Shown piece by piece: positions 1 to 8,035 of a stretch of DNA of 22,414 bases. The DNA is from Candidatus Omnitrophota bacterium. Its GTDB lineage: Bacteria; Omnitrophota; Gorgyraeia; 2-01-FULL-45-10. The notes under the pieces were generated by a model that saw only the letters and a program-made list of their open reading frames with translations, had not been told where the DNA came from and ran no database searches. Position numbers and translations under genes: made by a program. The stretch is taken from positions 1 to 22,414 of the forward strand of contig JAUYDB010000141.1 in the NCBI GenBank assembly GCA_030691985.1, given 5' to 3'. Each line of letters opens with the position of its first letter. The first letter of the stretch is position 1.

Positions 1-600
1 GGCATTAAAACTAAATACGCTGCCCTCGGGGGTAGTTATGCTCTCTACCCTGCCCTCTCGTATAAGCTGAAGGGTAGAATCGGGGTAACGAATATCGGCC
101 TCGATCAAGTTATTGCCGGCATCGAGGGTTATATTGCCTATTACGGTACCGTCCTTCTTGCGGATGGAGGTTATGGTACTTCCCCGATAATAGACGATGT
201 CGCCTTTGGAGGTGGTAAAAGAGGAGGCGCCGTCATTAAGTAAAACCTGCTCAGACTGCGGTGCATACGGCATTGGCTCGCCGCTAAATCCGCCCTGCGG
301 GCCTTTTAAAGGTAGGGGCTCGTCAGTCATCGAGGTTTCGTCAATAGTCGCAACGGTGCCGGAATTCGGATCGAATACAAAATTCTCTATGTTCTGATTC
401 AGATCGATCAGCGCTTCATGCGATGCCTGCTGATACTGTATATACTGGGGAGCGAATGTCTGGGACTGCTCCGTATTCAGGCGATCGAGCGAGCTATCCA
501 GAAAATCTCCCGCCCACGAGATCTGCTGCCATAAAAAAACGCAGGCCATTAAGCCTGCGATCGCCTTATAGATTATCCTCACCTTCTTTGGCCATGTCAT
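1..600 (-). CDS. Secreted protein of unknown function, N-terminal 200 residues (3' end beyond window)
   Basis: An open frame runs from ATG at 600 to the window edge without a stop, giving 200 residues. The start is fixed by a strong AGGAGG Shine-Dalgarno five bases upstream. Residues 1-28 look like a signal peptide: basic MTWPKKVR, a hydrophobic stretch (IAGLMACVFLW), then cleavage near SWAGD. A Gln/Asn-rich region follows, with a Pro/Gly-rich linker around residues 85-105. From about residue 120 there are beta-type stretches of the form I-x-x-G-N-I-T-L-D-A-G and S-I-T-T-P-E-G-S-V-F, which resemble YD/RHS-like or other beta-repeat surface proteins. The family is not recognised and the repeat resemblance is weak. 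It is the only gene in its transcript within the window and has its own promoter. A large exported or cell-surface protein is likely, because the repeats are still running at the edge. Confidence 0.75.
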   Translation of the reverse strand, partial: MTWPKKVRIIYKAIAGLMACVFLWQQISWAGDFLDSSLDRLNTEQSQTFAPQYIQYQQASHEALIDLNQNIENFVFDPNSGTVATIDETSMTDEPLPLKGPQGGFSGEPMPYAPQSEQVLLNDGASSFTTSKGDIVYYRGSTITSIRKKDGTVIGNITLDAGNNLIEADIRYPDSTLQLIREGRVESITTPEGSVFSFNA

Positions 601-692
601 AAAGGCCTCCTTAAATGGGTTGTCATATTTATAGGCTAACTCCAAATAGCGCATTCGTCAATCTTTTCTGCGATAGATGCAATATATACAAA

Positions 693-721
693 AATATACC
701 ATACAATTTTACTTTTGTCAA
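693..721 (-). promoter_or_regulatory. Sigma70-type promoter of the secreted-protein gene
   Basis: On the minus strand TTGACA (721-716) is followed by exactly 17 bases and TATATT (698-693): a perfect -35 and a 5/6 match at -10. The expected start is near 686, giving a leader of about 85 bases before the ATG at 600. Confidence 0.8.
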
Positions 722-760
722 ATATTTTTTAATCTTTTATCAAATAAAATAGCCCAAACA

Positions 761-784
761 TAGAGCAGGTTTATACCTGCTCTA
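761..784 (-). terminator. Hairpin between HD-GYP gene and secreted-protein promoter
   Basis: A perfect 10-bp inverted repeat (761-770 with 775-784) has a TTAT/ATAA loop. It lies 79 bases past the stop of the HD-GYP gene and just upstream of the next promoter, the right place for a terminator. The minus-strand tail is only moderately T-rich (TGTTTGGGC), so termination is plausible rather than certain. Confidence 0.5.
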
Positions 785-862
785 TTATCTATATCCTCTT
801 TACGGTGAGGTCCCAGCTGGCGCTATATTCGCGGATGATTAGTTACACCTTCGAACTGTCAC

Positions 863-2239
863 TTAAAACGCGTTGTTCCTATTATGATTATTGCTGTTGG
901 CAACGATATTGCCTTTTTCGTAAGCCAAAAGGAATGCGCTTACTATTATCGGATCGAACTGAACGCCTGCGCAGCGCTTCAGTTCCTGAATGGCCTCTTC
1001 GAAATTCTTGTGCTTCCGGTATGGCCTGCTCGTCGTAATAGCATCAAAGGCGTCGGCAACGGCTATGATACGCGCGATGAACGGTATGGCATTGCCTTTC
1101 AAGCCGTCCGGATAACCTGATCCGTCAAAACATTCCTGATGATGCCGCACTTCCTTCACAATATCGCCCAGCTCTTTAATCGGGCTGAGGATCGTCGCGC
1201 CTATTATAGAGTGCTTTTTGATCTCCTCGAACTCCTCGGGGGTGAGCTGGCTGTGCTTATTGAGTATGTGGTCGGGGATGCCGATCTTTCCTATGTCATG
1301 CAGGAGCGCCGCGATCTGAAGGGTCTCGCGAAAATTCTTATAGCTCGCCAGCTCGGGAACGCCCTCGAGCTCTTTCGCGATCGCCCGGCAATAGTTGGTC
1401 ACGCGCTCCGTGTGGCCGTGCGTATATGGATCGCGCGCGTCTATGGCGGCGGCGAGCGCGATAGCAGTGTGTATAAATATCCTGTGCTCTCTCACGTAAA
1501 GCCCTTTTATCTCCTCGATCTTCTGCTGCAGGTTTTCGATGAGCAAGGCGTTGGCGATGGCCATGGCCGCGTCGTTGGCGAGCGTCACAAAGAACCCCAT
1601 CTCCTCCCTGCTGAAATTTTCGCCTGATATCTTCTCTCCCAGGACCATGATCCCCAGAAGGTCGCGTTTGAAATAACACGGGACGCACAGGCTCGCCTTG
1701 ATAAGGTCCATCTGCCGCTTTATAAGAAGCAGTCTATCGTAAAGGTCGGGCTGTTTTTCGAGGATATCGCGGTTCCTGAGGCTCGTCATTATATCTTCAT
1801 ACCGCAATATGCCGGTTTCAGAAATAAGATAGCTCTGTTTTTCGCTGAACGCGCTGATGAGCGGATTGTCGATGGGCAGACGTATGAATCCAATGGGTAT
1901 TTTGACGCCTTCAGACCCCTTTGAATCTATTAAAATATATGAACGATTATCTTCCTTGAATAAGAGAACCGCTGTGTGCGTAACTTTAAGCTGCTCGTCG
2001 ATGATCTTCACTATCATTTTTATTAGATGTTCCGGTTTCTTGAACCGGATCATGGTGCGCGACGCGTTCTCTAAAAATTGCTGATAGTCGTACTTAGGCA
2101 TGCCGTTCTCGTCGAATGTGCCGCCTCTAATATTGGGATTGCGCTCGACAGGCAATATGGCGCCCTCGCTGTTCGTCAGCTTATTGACGACCCAGTCCTG
2201 CAGCTTTGACCAGCTTGGCGCTTTTTTGGGCGGCATCAT
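863..2239 (-). CDS. GAF-HD-GYP protein, predicted cyclic-di-GMP phosphodiesterase
   Basis: This is a 458-residue cytoplasmic protein. Residues about 60-235 resemble a GAF sensory domain, followed by a short helix and then a complete HD-GYP domain from about 255. The metal and catalytic motifs are present: H314-D315 in LLHDIGKIGIPD, H343, H366-H367, and the GYP signature at 375-377 in FDGSGYPDG. HD-GYP domains of this kind hydrolyse c-di-GMP to pGpG or GMP. The ATG overlaps the stop of the upstream receiver gene by 4 bases (ATGA), so the two are translationally coupled. A likely design is that the phosphorylated receiver or the GAF ligand controls hydrolysis. The C-terminus is an Asn-rich tail (NSNNHNRNN) outside the domain. 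Activity is inferred from intact motifs; the GAF ligand is unknown. Confidence 0.9.
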   Translation of the reverse strand: MMPPKKAPSWSKLQDWVVNKLTNSEGAILPVERNPNIRGGTFDENGMPKYDYQQFLENASRTMIRFKKPEHLIKMIVKIIDEQLKVTHTAVLLFKEDNRSYILIDSKGSEGVKIPIGFIRLPIDNPLISAFSEKQSYLISETGILRYEDIMTSLRNRDILEKQPDLYDRLLLIKRQMDLIKASLCVPCYFKRDLLGIMVLGEKISGENFSREEMGFFVTLANDAAMAIANALLIENLQQKIEEIKGLYVREHRIFIHTAIALAAAIDARDPYTHGHTERVTNYCRAIAKELEGVPELASYKNFRETLQIAALLHDIGKIGIPDHILNKHSQLTPEEFEEIKKHSIIGATILSPIKELGDIVKEVRHHQECFDGSGYPDGLKGNAIPFIARIIAVADAFDAITTSRPYRKHKNFEEAIQELKRCAGVQFDPIIVSAFLLAYEKGNIVANSNNHNRNNAF

Positions 2240-2601
2240 AGGCTCACCTGCATGATCTTCTCCACCGTCTGCTCGAGGTGATCGAGGATGAGCGGCTTTG
2301 TGATATATTCACACGCTCCGAGCTTGCAGGCCTCAGAGATCTTATCCTGGTCATCAAGCGCGGTTACCATGATAACCTTCTGGTTTTTGTTCATCTCTTT
2401 AATATGCTTTAAGGTGGCTATGCCGTCCATCCCCTTCATCTTTATATCTAATAGCACCAGTTCAGGGCTTTCCTTTTTTGTTATCTCGAGCGCCTGCTCG
2501 CCGTCCGCCGCTGTCAGGACCTCGTATCCGCGTTCCTGGAAGAAATTCTTCACAAATTCGCAAATATCCTGTTCGTCATCAACGATCAGTATTTTCTGCA
2601 T
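2236..2601 (-). CDS. Receiver-only response regulator (CheY-like), coupled to HD-GYP gene
   Basis: This is a stand-alone receiver domain of 121 residues if translation begins at ATG 2601. A GTG two codons earlier (2607) is possible, but AAGG would then abut it; with the ATG the same AAGG sits at a normal six-base spacing, so ATG is preferred. The acidic pocket D8-D9, phospho-acceptor D52 (LVLLDIKM), switch Thr80 (MVTA) and Lys102 (TKP) are all present. There is no output domain. The downstream GAF-HD-GYP gene overlaps it by ATGA, so the pair probably works as a split receiver/HD-GYP system. The most likely phosphodonor is the membrane kinase two genes upstream. Confidence 0.9.
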   Translation of the reverse strand: MQKILIVDDEQDICEFVKNFFQERGYEVLTAADGEQALEITKKESPELVLLDIKMKGMDGIATLKHIKEMNKNQKVIMVTALDDQDKISEACKLGACEYITKPLILDHLEQTVEKIMQVSL

Positions 2602-2620
2602 CTTCACCCTTTAATTTTAA

Positions 2621-2688
2621 AGAAACCAGAGGCCAGTAACCAGATACCAGAATAAGTCATGAAACTCAATCTGGTTTCTATTGAGTTT
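2621..2688. repeat. Heptamer repeat (AGAAACC type) with two competing hairpins
   Basis: On the plus strand 2621-2655 reads as five 7-base units (AGAAACC, AGAGGCC, AGTAACC, AGATACC, AGAATAA). A 9-bp perfect stem (2662-2670 with 2680-2688) follows, and its loop CTGGTTTCT (2671-2679) is fully complementary to the first unit. The element fills the gap between the two receiver genes and would be transcribed. The two pairings cannot form at once. Confidence 0.75.
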
Positions 2689-2699
2689 TGTGAGGCCTG

Positions 2700-3071
2700 T
2701 TATTGTGCACACGCTTTATTGATCGCTTCCTCCAGATCACGCAACGATGATAACGGCTTATCGAAACAGGTGTAGGCGCCCATTTTGAGGAGCCGCGCCT
2801 TTGTCTTCCCGCCGTCGTCGTATGCGGTGATAAAAATAACTTTCGGCGACGGCTCCATCGACTTCAGAAGCTTCAGGACCTCGTCCCCATCAATCCCCGG
2901 CATTTTCAAATCCATCAGAACGATGTCGGGCTTCTTCTCTTTTATTATCTCGATGCCTTTCGCTCCGCGCAGCGCCACCTCTATATCGTATCCGCGCAGG
3001 CCGAAATAATCCCGCAGCATGTCGATAAATTCAACCTCGTCATCAACCGCCACTATTCGTGGTTTTGGCAT
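2700..3071 (-). CDS. Receiver-only response regulator (CheY-like) next to the kinase
   Basis: This is a 123-residue stand-alone receiver domain. It has the acidic pair D10-D11, phospho-acceptor D54 (IVLMDLKMPG), Thr82 (FITAYD) and Lys105 in the DKP motif. The gene starts 7 bases after the kinase stop, with an AGGAT/AGGT ribosome site inside the gap, so it is the obvious cognate receiver of that kinase. It has no DNA-binding or enzymatic output. Signal must pass by protein contact or by phosphorelay, perhaps to the second receiver further downstream. The distinctive TCFDKP segment separates it from its neighbour, so this is not a recent tandem duplication. Confidence 0.9.
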   Translation of the reverse strand: MPKPRIVAVDDEVEFIDMLRDYFGLRGYDIEVALRGAKGIEIIKEKKPDIVLMDLKMPGIDGDEVLKLLKSMEPSPKVIFITAYDDGGKTKARLLKMGAYTCFDKPLSSLRDLEEAINKACAQ

Positions 3072-3078
3072 ATATTAC

Positions 3079-5253
3079 CTAATCCTTCGCTTTTTGCGTT
3101 TCTGCCTCTTCTTTTATTTTTGCCCGTCTGGCCAATTCCTGCGCTACCTCAGCCGATGGAAACTCAAGCGCGAAAGTCGTCCCCGCGCCGACTTTCGTCT
3201 CTTTAAGATATATCCTTCCACCGTTCTTTTCGATCACCTGGCGCACTATGAAAAGCCCCAAACCCGTCCCCTTGCCCGGATCTTTCGTCGTAAAGAATGG
3301 ATTAAATAATTCCTTTATCTTGTCCTGCGGGATCCCTGAACCGCTATCCTGAATTTCTATGAACACCCTGCCCCTGTCCCCTTTTGCCCTTATCGTGATC
3401 TTGCCCTTTTCACCTATCGCCTGTCCGGCGTTGCGTATAAGGTTAAAAAGGACTTCCTGAAATTGTTTTTTATCTACAAATACATTCGATAAATCCTTTT
3501 CGATATGTTTTTCGAACTCAATCTTTTCTAATTTCAGCTCGTAACCTACCAGGCCGAAAACTTCTTTGACCTCTTTCGCGATATCAACCACTTCCGCTTC
3601 GCCCTTGGCGGGTTTCGCGAAACCGGATAGCTTCTTTGTAATGGCCGTCGCCCTGTCTGTCTCTTTAATGACTTTTACCATAATCCCTTTTGCCATAGTC
3701 AAAAGTTCATCATTGCTTTTATTGTCATATAAGCCGTCTTTTATATTCAACAAAAATGCCTCGCACTGGCCGCGGGCAATGCCAAGAGGATTGCAGATCT
3801 CGTGATTTATTCCTGCCGAGAGCGTCCCTATGACCGCCATTTTTTCGTTCTGCGCCGCTTCCGCCTGTGTCTTGCCGAGCTCCACGAATAACTGAGCGTT
3901 TGAAATAGCTATGGCAAGGGTCCTCGCCAAGGGCAGGAGCATGTCAAGGTCATCCCGGGTATAGCCTTCATCCGACTTCTTCTTCCCCAGAGACAATACC
4001 CCTACGACTTCATCATGCATTACCATGGGGATTATCAACTCCGCATTCAGCTTGTCTATAATATCCTCAATCGAACTCGGTATGGCCAGTTTCTTCATAT
4101 GAAGCTCGCTTATCAGGAGATATCCGTGCGTTTCTTCCATAAACGTAACTATGCCGTCGGGCCGAATGAGGGTAACTGACGGATCTTTAATATTATGAGA
4201 AGCCATGACGTCAAACTGCTGTTTTTCATCGTCAAATAAAAGGACAGCGCAGGATTTAAGTTTTATGATATCGTCAAGCTTATCAACCGTAAGATTTACA
4301 AGGTTATCTAAGTTTAAAACCGTCAAAACCTCCGCCGTAAATGTCTTGAGCAGTTCCTTATAGTCATATTTCTTCTGGAAGAGGTATCTGTCGGTAACGT
4401 TGATGAGGAAGTTCTCGATTCTTCGCATGGTAAGGATGATAACTAACCCGCTTATGGCAAGACCTATAAGACGCCCGCCAAAGCCTGCGCTTCTTAGTAT
4501 ATAATCCTGGATAAGCAGGGTAGGCAAAATCAATGCCGCGAAAACAGACGCCGAGAGCCCTGCAAAGACAAGGGTCTTCTTTATGATTACTTCGATATTA
4601 AGAAGTCTGTGACGAAATATGGCATAAGTCATTATCCCGCAGTATACTAGCACTAACAATTGTGCATAAGGATAAATATCTATGCCAAACACTGGAAAAA
4701 AATGAGAAGTTCCGCCCCACATACCCACTAGATAGGCTACCGAATAGAATCGATAGGATATCCTATCTTTTGGCACAGCTTTGAGATAGGCTTTTATTAT
4801 TAGAAATGTTATATATACACCTATCGCTACCCATGCTATGCAATATATTGGATAAATAATTGTTTCGGGCTCCATATAATAAATGCTATTAAAGGCAATC
4901 CTCATCTTTATGCCTAGTAAATTTAAGAAGAACAGAACTGGCAGGGATATTGCTAATGAATATGCGATAATCAAAACACCTTTCTGCGATATATTATTAA
5001 GAAGAAGGGCATGATGTAAAAGAAGCGCTATTACAAAAAACGCGCCTATATGCGCTATTTTCCACCAGAATAAGGCACAAGTCGGCGTTTTTGATAACCC
5101 TACAAATCCCAAACCTAAGCCCCATATTGCAATCGATAAATTCTGTAAACCGAAAGTTAAATGCAGCCTATTTGTTCCGTATTTCAAAATAAGGATACCC
5201 AGAAATAAGCACGTGAAAAATAATGAAAATCCAATAAATGAAAACGGAGTCAT
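3079..5253 (-). CDS. Membrane sensor histidine kinase (7TM-type sensor, GAF, HisKA, HATPase)
   Basis: This is a 724-residue sensor kinase. The N-terminus has about seven hydrophobic segments (residues 3-25, 35-52, 63-85, 91-115, 133-155, 168-190, 194-212), like the 7TM histidine-kinase sensor module. Two more membrane segments follow (about 226-249 and 262-275). A GAF domain (about 300-455) precedes the H-box with H484 in AGINHEICNPLG, the N-box (N604/N608 in FNLIRNAGQAI), G1 (DSGSGIP, 636-642) and G2 (GKGTGLGLFIV, 660-670), all intact. The ATG overlaps the stop of the upstream KAS gene by four bases, tying it to a biosynthetic operon. Base composition shifts near 4600: the membrane sensor half is AT-rich like the upstream genes, and the kinase half is not. 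A lipid or membrane signal is plausible, but the ligand is unknown. Confidence 0.93.
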   Translation of the reverse strand: MTPFSFIGFSLFFTCLFLGILILKYGTNRLHLTFGLQNLSIAIWGLGLGFVGLSKTPTCALFWWKIAHIGAFFVIALLLHHALLLNNISQKGVLIIAYSLAISLPVLFFLNLLGIKMRIAFNSIYYMEPETIIYPIYCIAWVAIGVYITFLIIKAYLKAVPKDRISYRFYSVAYLVGMWGGTSHFFPVFGIDIYPYAQLLVLVYCGIMTYAIFRHRLLNIEVIIKKTLVFAGLSASVFAALILPTLLIQDYILRSAGFGGRLIGLAISGLVIILTMRRIENFLINVTDRYLFQKKYDYKELLKTFTAEVLTVLNLDNLVNLTVDKLDDIIKLKSCAVLLFDDEKQQFDVMASHNIKDPSVTLIRPDGIVTFMEETHGYLLISELHMKKLAIPSSIEDIIDKLNAELIIPMVMHDEVVGVLSLGKKKSDEGYTRDDLDMLLPLARTLAIAISNAQLFVELGKTQAEAAQNEKMAVIGTLSAGINHEICNPLGIARGQCEAFLLNIKDGLYDNKSNDELLTMAKGIMVKVIKETDRATAITKKLSGFAKPAKGEAEVVDIAKEVKEVFGLVGYELKLEKIEFEKHIEKDLSNVFVDKKQFQEVLFNLIRNAGQAIGEKGKITIRAKGDRGRVFIEIQDSGSGIPQDKIKELFNPFFTTKDPGKGTGLGLFIVRQVIEKNGGRIYLKETKVGAGTTFALEFPSAEVAQELARRAKIKEEAETQKAKD

Positions 5254-6557
5254 GAATTTTCCCTTATCTTTTTAAATAATACAACGCCATCAAAACCTGC
5301 AAACCCGCATGACATTTTAGCAATTATATTTATTTTCTTTTTTACATTTTCCTTAGCTATGTTCAAATTTAAGATTTTGTTTTCGTTTTCACAGTTTAAA
5401 GTAGCAGGTATTATTTCATTTTCCATTGATATTAAAGATATGGATGTCTCTAATAGGGCGCTGCCACCTAAGTTATGCCCAACAAGCGGTTTAAATGCAC
5501 TAATTAACGGCTTGTTTTTATTAAATATTCTGTTAATGATATTTGCTTCATGAGTATCGGTAACTTTTATTCCTACGCCATGGGGATTCACAAAATCAAT
5601 TTCATCATTTCTTACTCTAGAGACATCTAATGCTTTTTTAAAAGATCTTTCATAAAAATTACTTGTAATATCCGGTACTGTTATCTTCCATCCTTCTAGA
5701 GAAAATCCGCCACCTAAATATTCAGCGTATATTTTAGCACCTCGTGCTTTAGCATATTCCATGTCTTCTAAAACTATCGCTGCTCCACCATCTCCGAAAA
5801 CTATACCATTCGAATCATTAGCAAAAGGCCTCGCACACCCATCCTCAGCATAGAGACCTTTCTTTTTAAACCACAGGTACTTGTATATTTTGGTTGGATT
5901 ATCGACAGCTGCAACTATAACAGCAGATGAAACACCAGCTTTTATCTGTCGCGCCGCAGCTTCTATCGCAAATAACCCTGATGCGCAGGCATTATTTATA
6001 AATATGGAATATCCATGAATATCAAAAACCTTTGCAACAGAGAATAGATATGAGAAAGTCTGAAGATTATAGCCCCTGTCTTCACAACCCTGATCATAGA
6101 GGTCTTTCGCTAATTTTAACTTAGTTATCTTTGTTCTTTTATTTTTTTCAAAAAAATTATACGCTGAATCTACCAGTTCTTCAAAAAAAATCTCAATCCC
6201 AGGATTCTCGTGAGTAATCACTAAGCCGATTTCATTAGCCGTTGTATCATATTGTAACTTGCTATCGTCGATTGCAAGTTTCACGACCGCTAAAAAATAG
6301 TAGAGGTCAATATCTTCTTTTTTAGTAGTTCTAATTTCCTTTATAAACCCAAAATTTTTGGCAGGTAAATTAAAATCCTCTATATCAAAATTGCGCATTT
6401 TATGCAGATAGAATTCTCCCCACTTTTCCCCATGAATCGAATATTCTTCTTTAACAATATTTAACCGTTTATTCAAAATTGAATTCCATATCTGGCCACA
6501 TCCAATACCCATAGAAGAAATAGCCCCAATTCCTGTCACAACTACTTTTTTTGTCAT
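5250..6557 (-). CDS. Beta-ketoacyl-ACP synthase (KAS/FabF-like), third paralogue, active-site residues intact
   Basis: This 435-residue thiolase-fold condensing enzyme keeps the full Cys-His-His triad: C191 in NNACASG, H326 in VNPHGVG and H361 in LVGHNLGG. The usual HGTxT motif is altered to HGVGI. A region around residues 115-170 is unlike FabF, and the protein is far from the two other KAS homologues in the window, so a specialised substrate or chain length is likely. It would extend an acyl-ACP with malonyl-ACP. The start overlaps the upstream flavoenzyme gene by ATGA, and its own stop overlaps the sensor-kinase start by ATGA. The sequence is AT-rich (for example, 18 G+C in the 60 bases from 5641), unlike the KAS gene at 11611, which suggests a separate origin. 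Catalytic class is secure; product is not. Confidence 0.9.
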   Translation of the reverse strand: MTKKVVVTGIGAISSMGIGCGQIWNSILNKRLNIVKEEYSIHGEKWGEFYLHKMRNFDIEDFNLPAKNFGFIKEIRTTKKEDIDLYYFLAVVKLAIDDSKLQYDTTANEIGLVITHENPGIEIFFEELVDSAYNFFEKNKRTKITKLKLAKDLYDQGCEDRGYNLQTFSYLFSVAKVFDIHGYSIFINNACASGLFAIEAAARQIKAGVSSAVIVAAVDNPTKIYKYLWFKKKGLYAEDGCARPFANDSNGIVFGDGGAAIVLEDMEYAKARGAKIYAEYLGGGFSLEGWKITVPDITSNFYERSFKKALDVSRVRNDEIDFVNPHGVGIKVTDTHEANIINRIFNKNKPLISAFKPLVGHNLGGSALLETSISLISMENEIIPATLNCENENKILNLNIAKENVKKKINIIAKMSCGFAGFDGVVLFKKIRENS

Positions 6558-8035
6558 TGTTTTTTTTGGTTTAATAAGTTATAAACCCTGTCTGTAGATA
6601 GAAGCACGCCGGCAACGCCTCCTCCTATTTTGGTCCAATGGCTTGATAAAAACAGATTTTTAATGGGTGTTGTAGGACTCATAAATTTTATTTCTTCAAG
6701 AAGCGATCTTTTACTCCATCCATAAACAGAGCCTTTACTATTCCCCGTATACCTTTCCATAGTTAATGGTGTAGCTGCTATTTTTACGTCAATATATTTG
6801 TATACGTCGGGTAATATCTTGCTACATCTTTTTAATATCACGTCTATTGTCTCTTCTTTCTTCTTCGCGTATTCTGCCCTTGAAAGCTTTCGCCAGTAAT
6901 CGTATTCTGACAATGCCCCTATTGAGATAACAGAATGTCCTTTCTTACAAAATACATTTGCTAAATTGGAACAGATTGTAATAACATATGGAGTCTTTTC
7001 AAATTCATTCTTAATAGAAGCCTCATACATCGCATCCATGTCATATCTGGGATTTAAGAAGATTTCGTAGTCTTTGATTCCTAAATCCCTAACATCAATA
7101 TTAAGCCCTAAATAAATCTTAAAGGCTGAGATCGAAATAGCATTTTTCTTGAGGCAATCCAAATATAATTTTATATCTTTATTGTTACCATTTTCTATCA
7201 TTTCGAATGTGTTAAAAACGTCTATATTAGATATGAAAATATCTGCTCCTAATCTATTTCCGTTTTTAAGCTCTACGGCCACTATCTTATCACCCTTTGC
7301 TTGTAATCTGAAAACTTCGCTGTCACCCAAAACATCACTCCCATTCTTTTTTATGGAAGAGATCATATTTTTTATTATACTTACCATTCCAGTGTCTGGA
7401 AAATAGCTACCGTTGACAGTATAATCATACCAAATATACGAAAAGGTCGTCGCGGCGAGTTTACCTGGTGGCAATCCCCTATATAGCCAATACTGAGCGA
7501 TTATTGCTTTTAACCTGTCGTCTTTAATAAATCTGTTTAATAAATATTTCAAAGAACGCCTTCCGTATTTCAATATAAACGGGCTCCTTTTCAACGATTT
7601 CTCTATGTGAAATCTCTTCGTTTCCGTATAAAGCGATTTCATTACATCGAAAATATCCGTAATATTTTCTTCTTCTTTTGGAAATAGCGAAAACAGCATT
7701 CTCTTGTAACCATCTAAATTCTTCTGCGGAACTGTTATGTCATAATCAGGAAAAATTGTTCTATAAAGATATTTTGGCTGAGTTATTCTAATTCCTTTTA
7801 AAGCATCGGCTTTTTCTAAAATTGTATATACGGGATTATTTTTATATAAGCCATTGATCGTATGGACTGCTGATTCAAATTCGAATTCGCCTTTCTTAAA
7901 ATCGGAACAATACCCGCCAAAGGTGCTATTCTTCTCTAAAATAAGAACCTTCATATTTTTTGATAAGAGACTCCCTATCGATAGTCCACCAATCCCTCCT
8001 CCTATAATTATAACATTATATTTTTTTCTTACCAT
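6554..8035 (-). CDS. CrtI/CrtISO-type FAD-dependent oxidoreductase (phytoene desaturase/retinol saturase-like)
   Basis: This 493-residue flavoprotein has the dinucleotide-binding motif GGGIGG at 12-17, the acidic residue of the beta-alpha-beta unit in ILEKN, and FGGYCSDF after it. The C-terminal signature SHWTKIGGGVAGV is typical of carotenoid isomerase and desaturase relatives. Known members desaturate, isomerise or saturate polyenes. Here it sits among fatty-acid synthesis genes and not with carotenoid genes (no phytoene synthase or GGPP synthase is visible), so an acyl or polyene chain is a more likely substrate than phytoene. The two upstream Fe-S proteins overlap or adjoin it (7-base overlap with the nearer one) and could exchange electrons with its flavin. 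The CrtI-like proteins proposed for ladderane synthesis in anammox bacteria are a possible parallel, which is inference. Direction of the reaction is unknown. Confidence 0.85.
   Translation of the reverse strand: MVRKKYNVIIIGGGIGGLSIGSLLSKNMKVLILEKNSTFGGYCSDFKKGEFEFESAVHTINGLYKNNPVYTILEKADALKGIRITQPKYLYRTIFPDYDITVPQKNLDGYKRMLFSLFPKEEENITDIFDVMKSLYTETKRFHIEKSLKRSPFILKYGRRSLKYLLNRFIKDDRLKAIIAQYWLYRGLPPGKLAATTFSYIWYDYTVNGSYFPDTGMVSIIKNMISSIKKNGSDVLGDSEVFRLQAKGDKIVAVELKNGNRLGADIFISNIDVFNTFEMIENGNNKDIKLYLDCLKKNAISISAFKIYLGLNIDVRDLGIKDYEIFLNPRYDMDAMYEASIKNEFEKTPYVITICSNLANVFCKKGHSVISIGALSEYDYWRKLSRAEYAKKKEETIDVILKRCSKILPDVYKYIDVKIAATPLTMERYTGNSKGSVYGWSKRSLLEEIKFMSPTTPIKNLFLSSHWTKIGGGVAGVLLSTDRVYNLLNQKKQ

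Noticed and set aside
789..842. Eighteen-codon open stretch (LIIREYSASWDLTVKRI) just before the hairpin at 761-784
   Set aside because: It could be the stump of a lost gene, but it is too short and I recognise no family.
1139..1627. 162-residue plus-strand frame
   Set aside because: It is the complement of the GAF-HD-GYP gene, whose motifs are complete; the plus frame has no ribosome site or recognisable domain.
6554..8035. Carotenoid phytoene desaturase of a carotenoid operon
   Set aside because: No phytoene synthase, GGPP synthase or cyclase is near; the partners are fatty-acid type enzymes.
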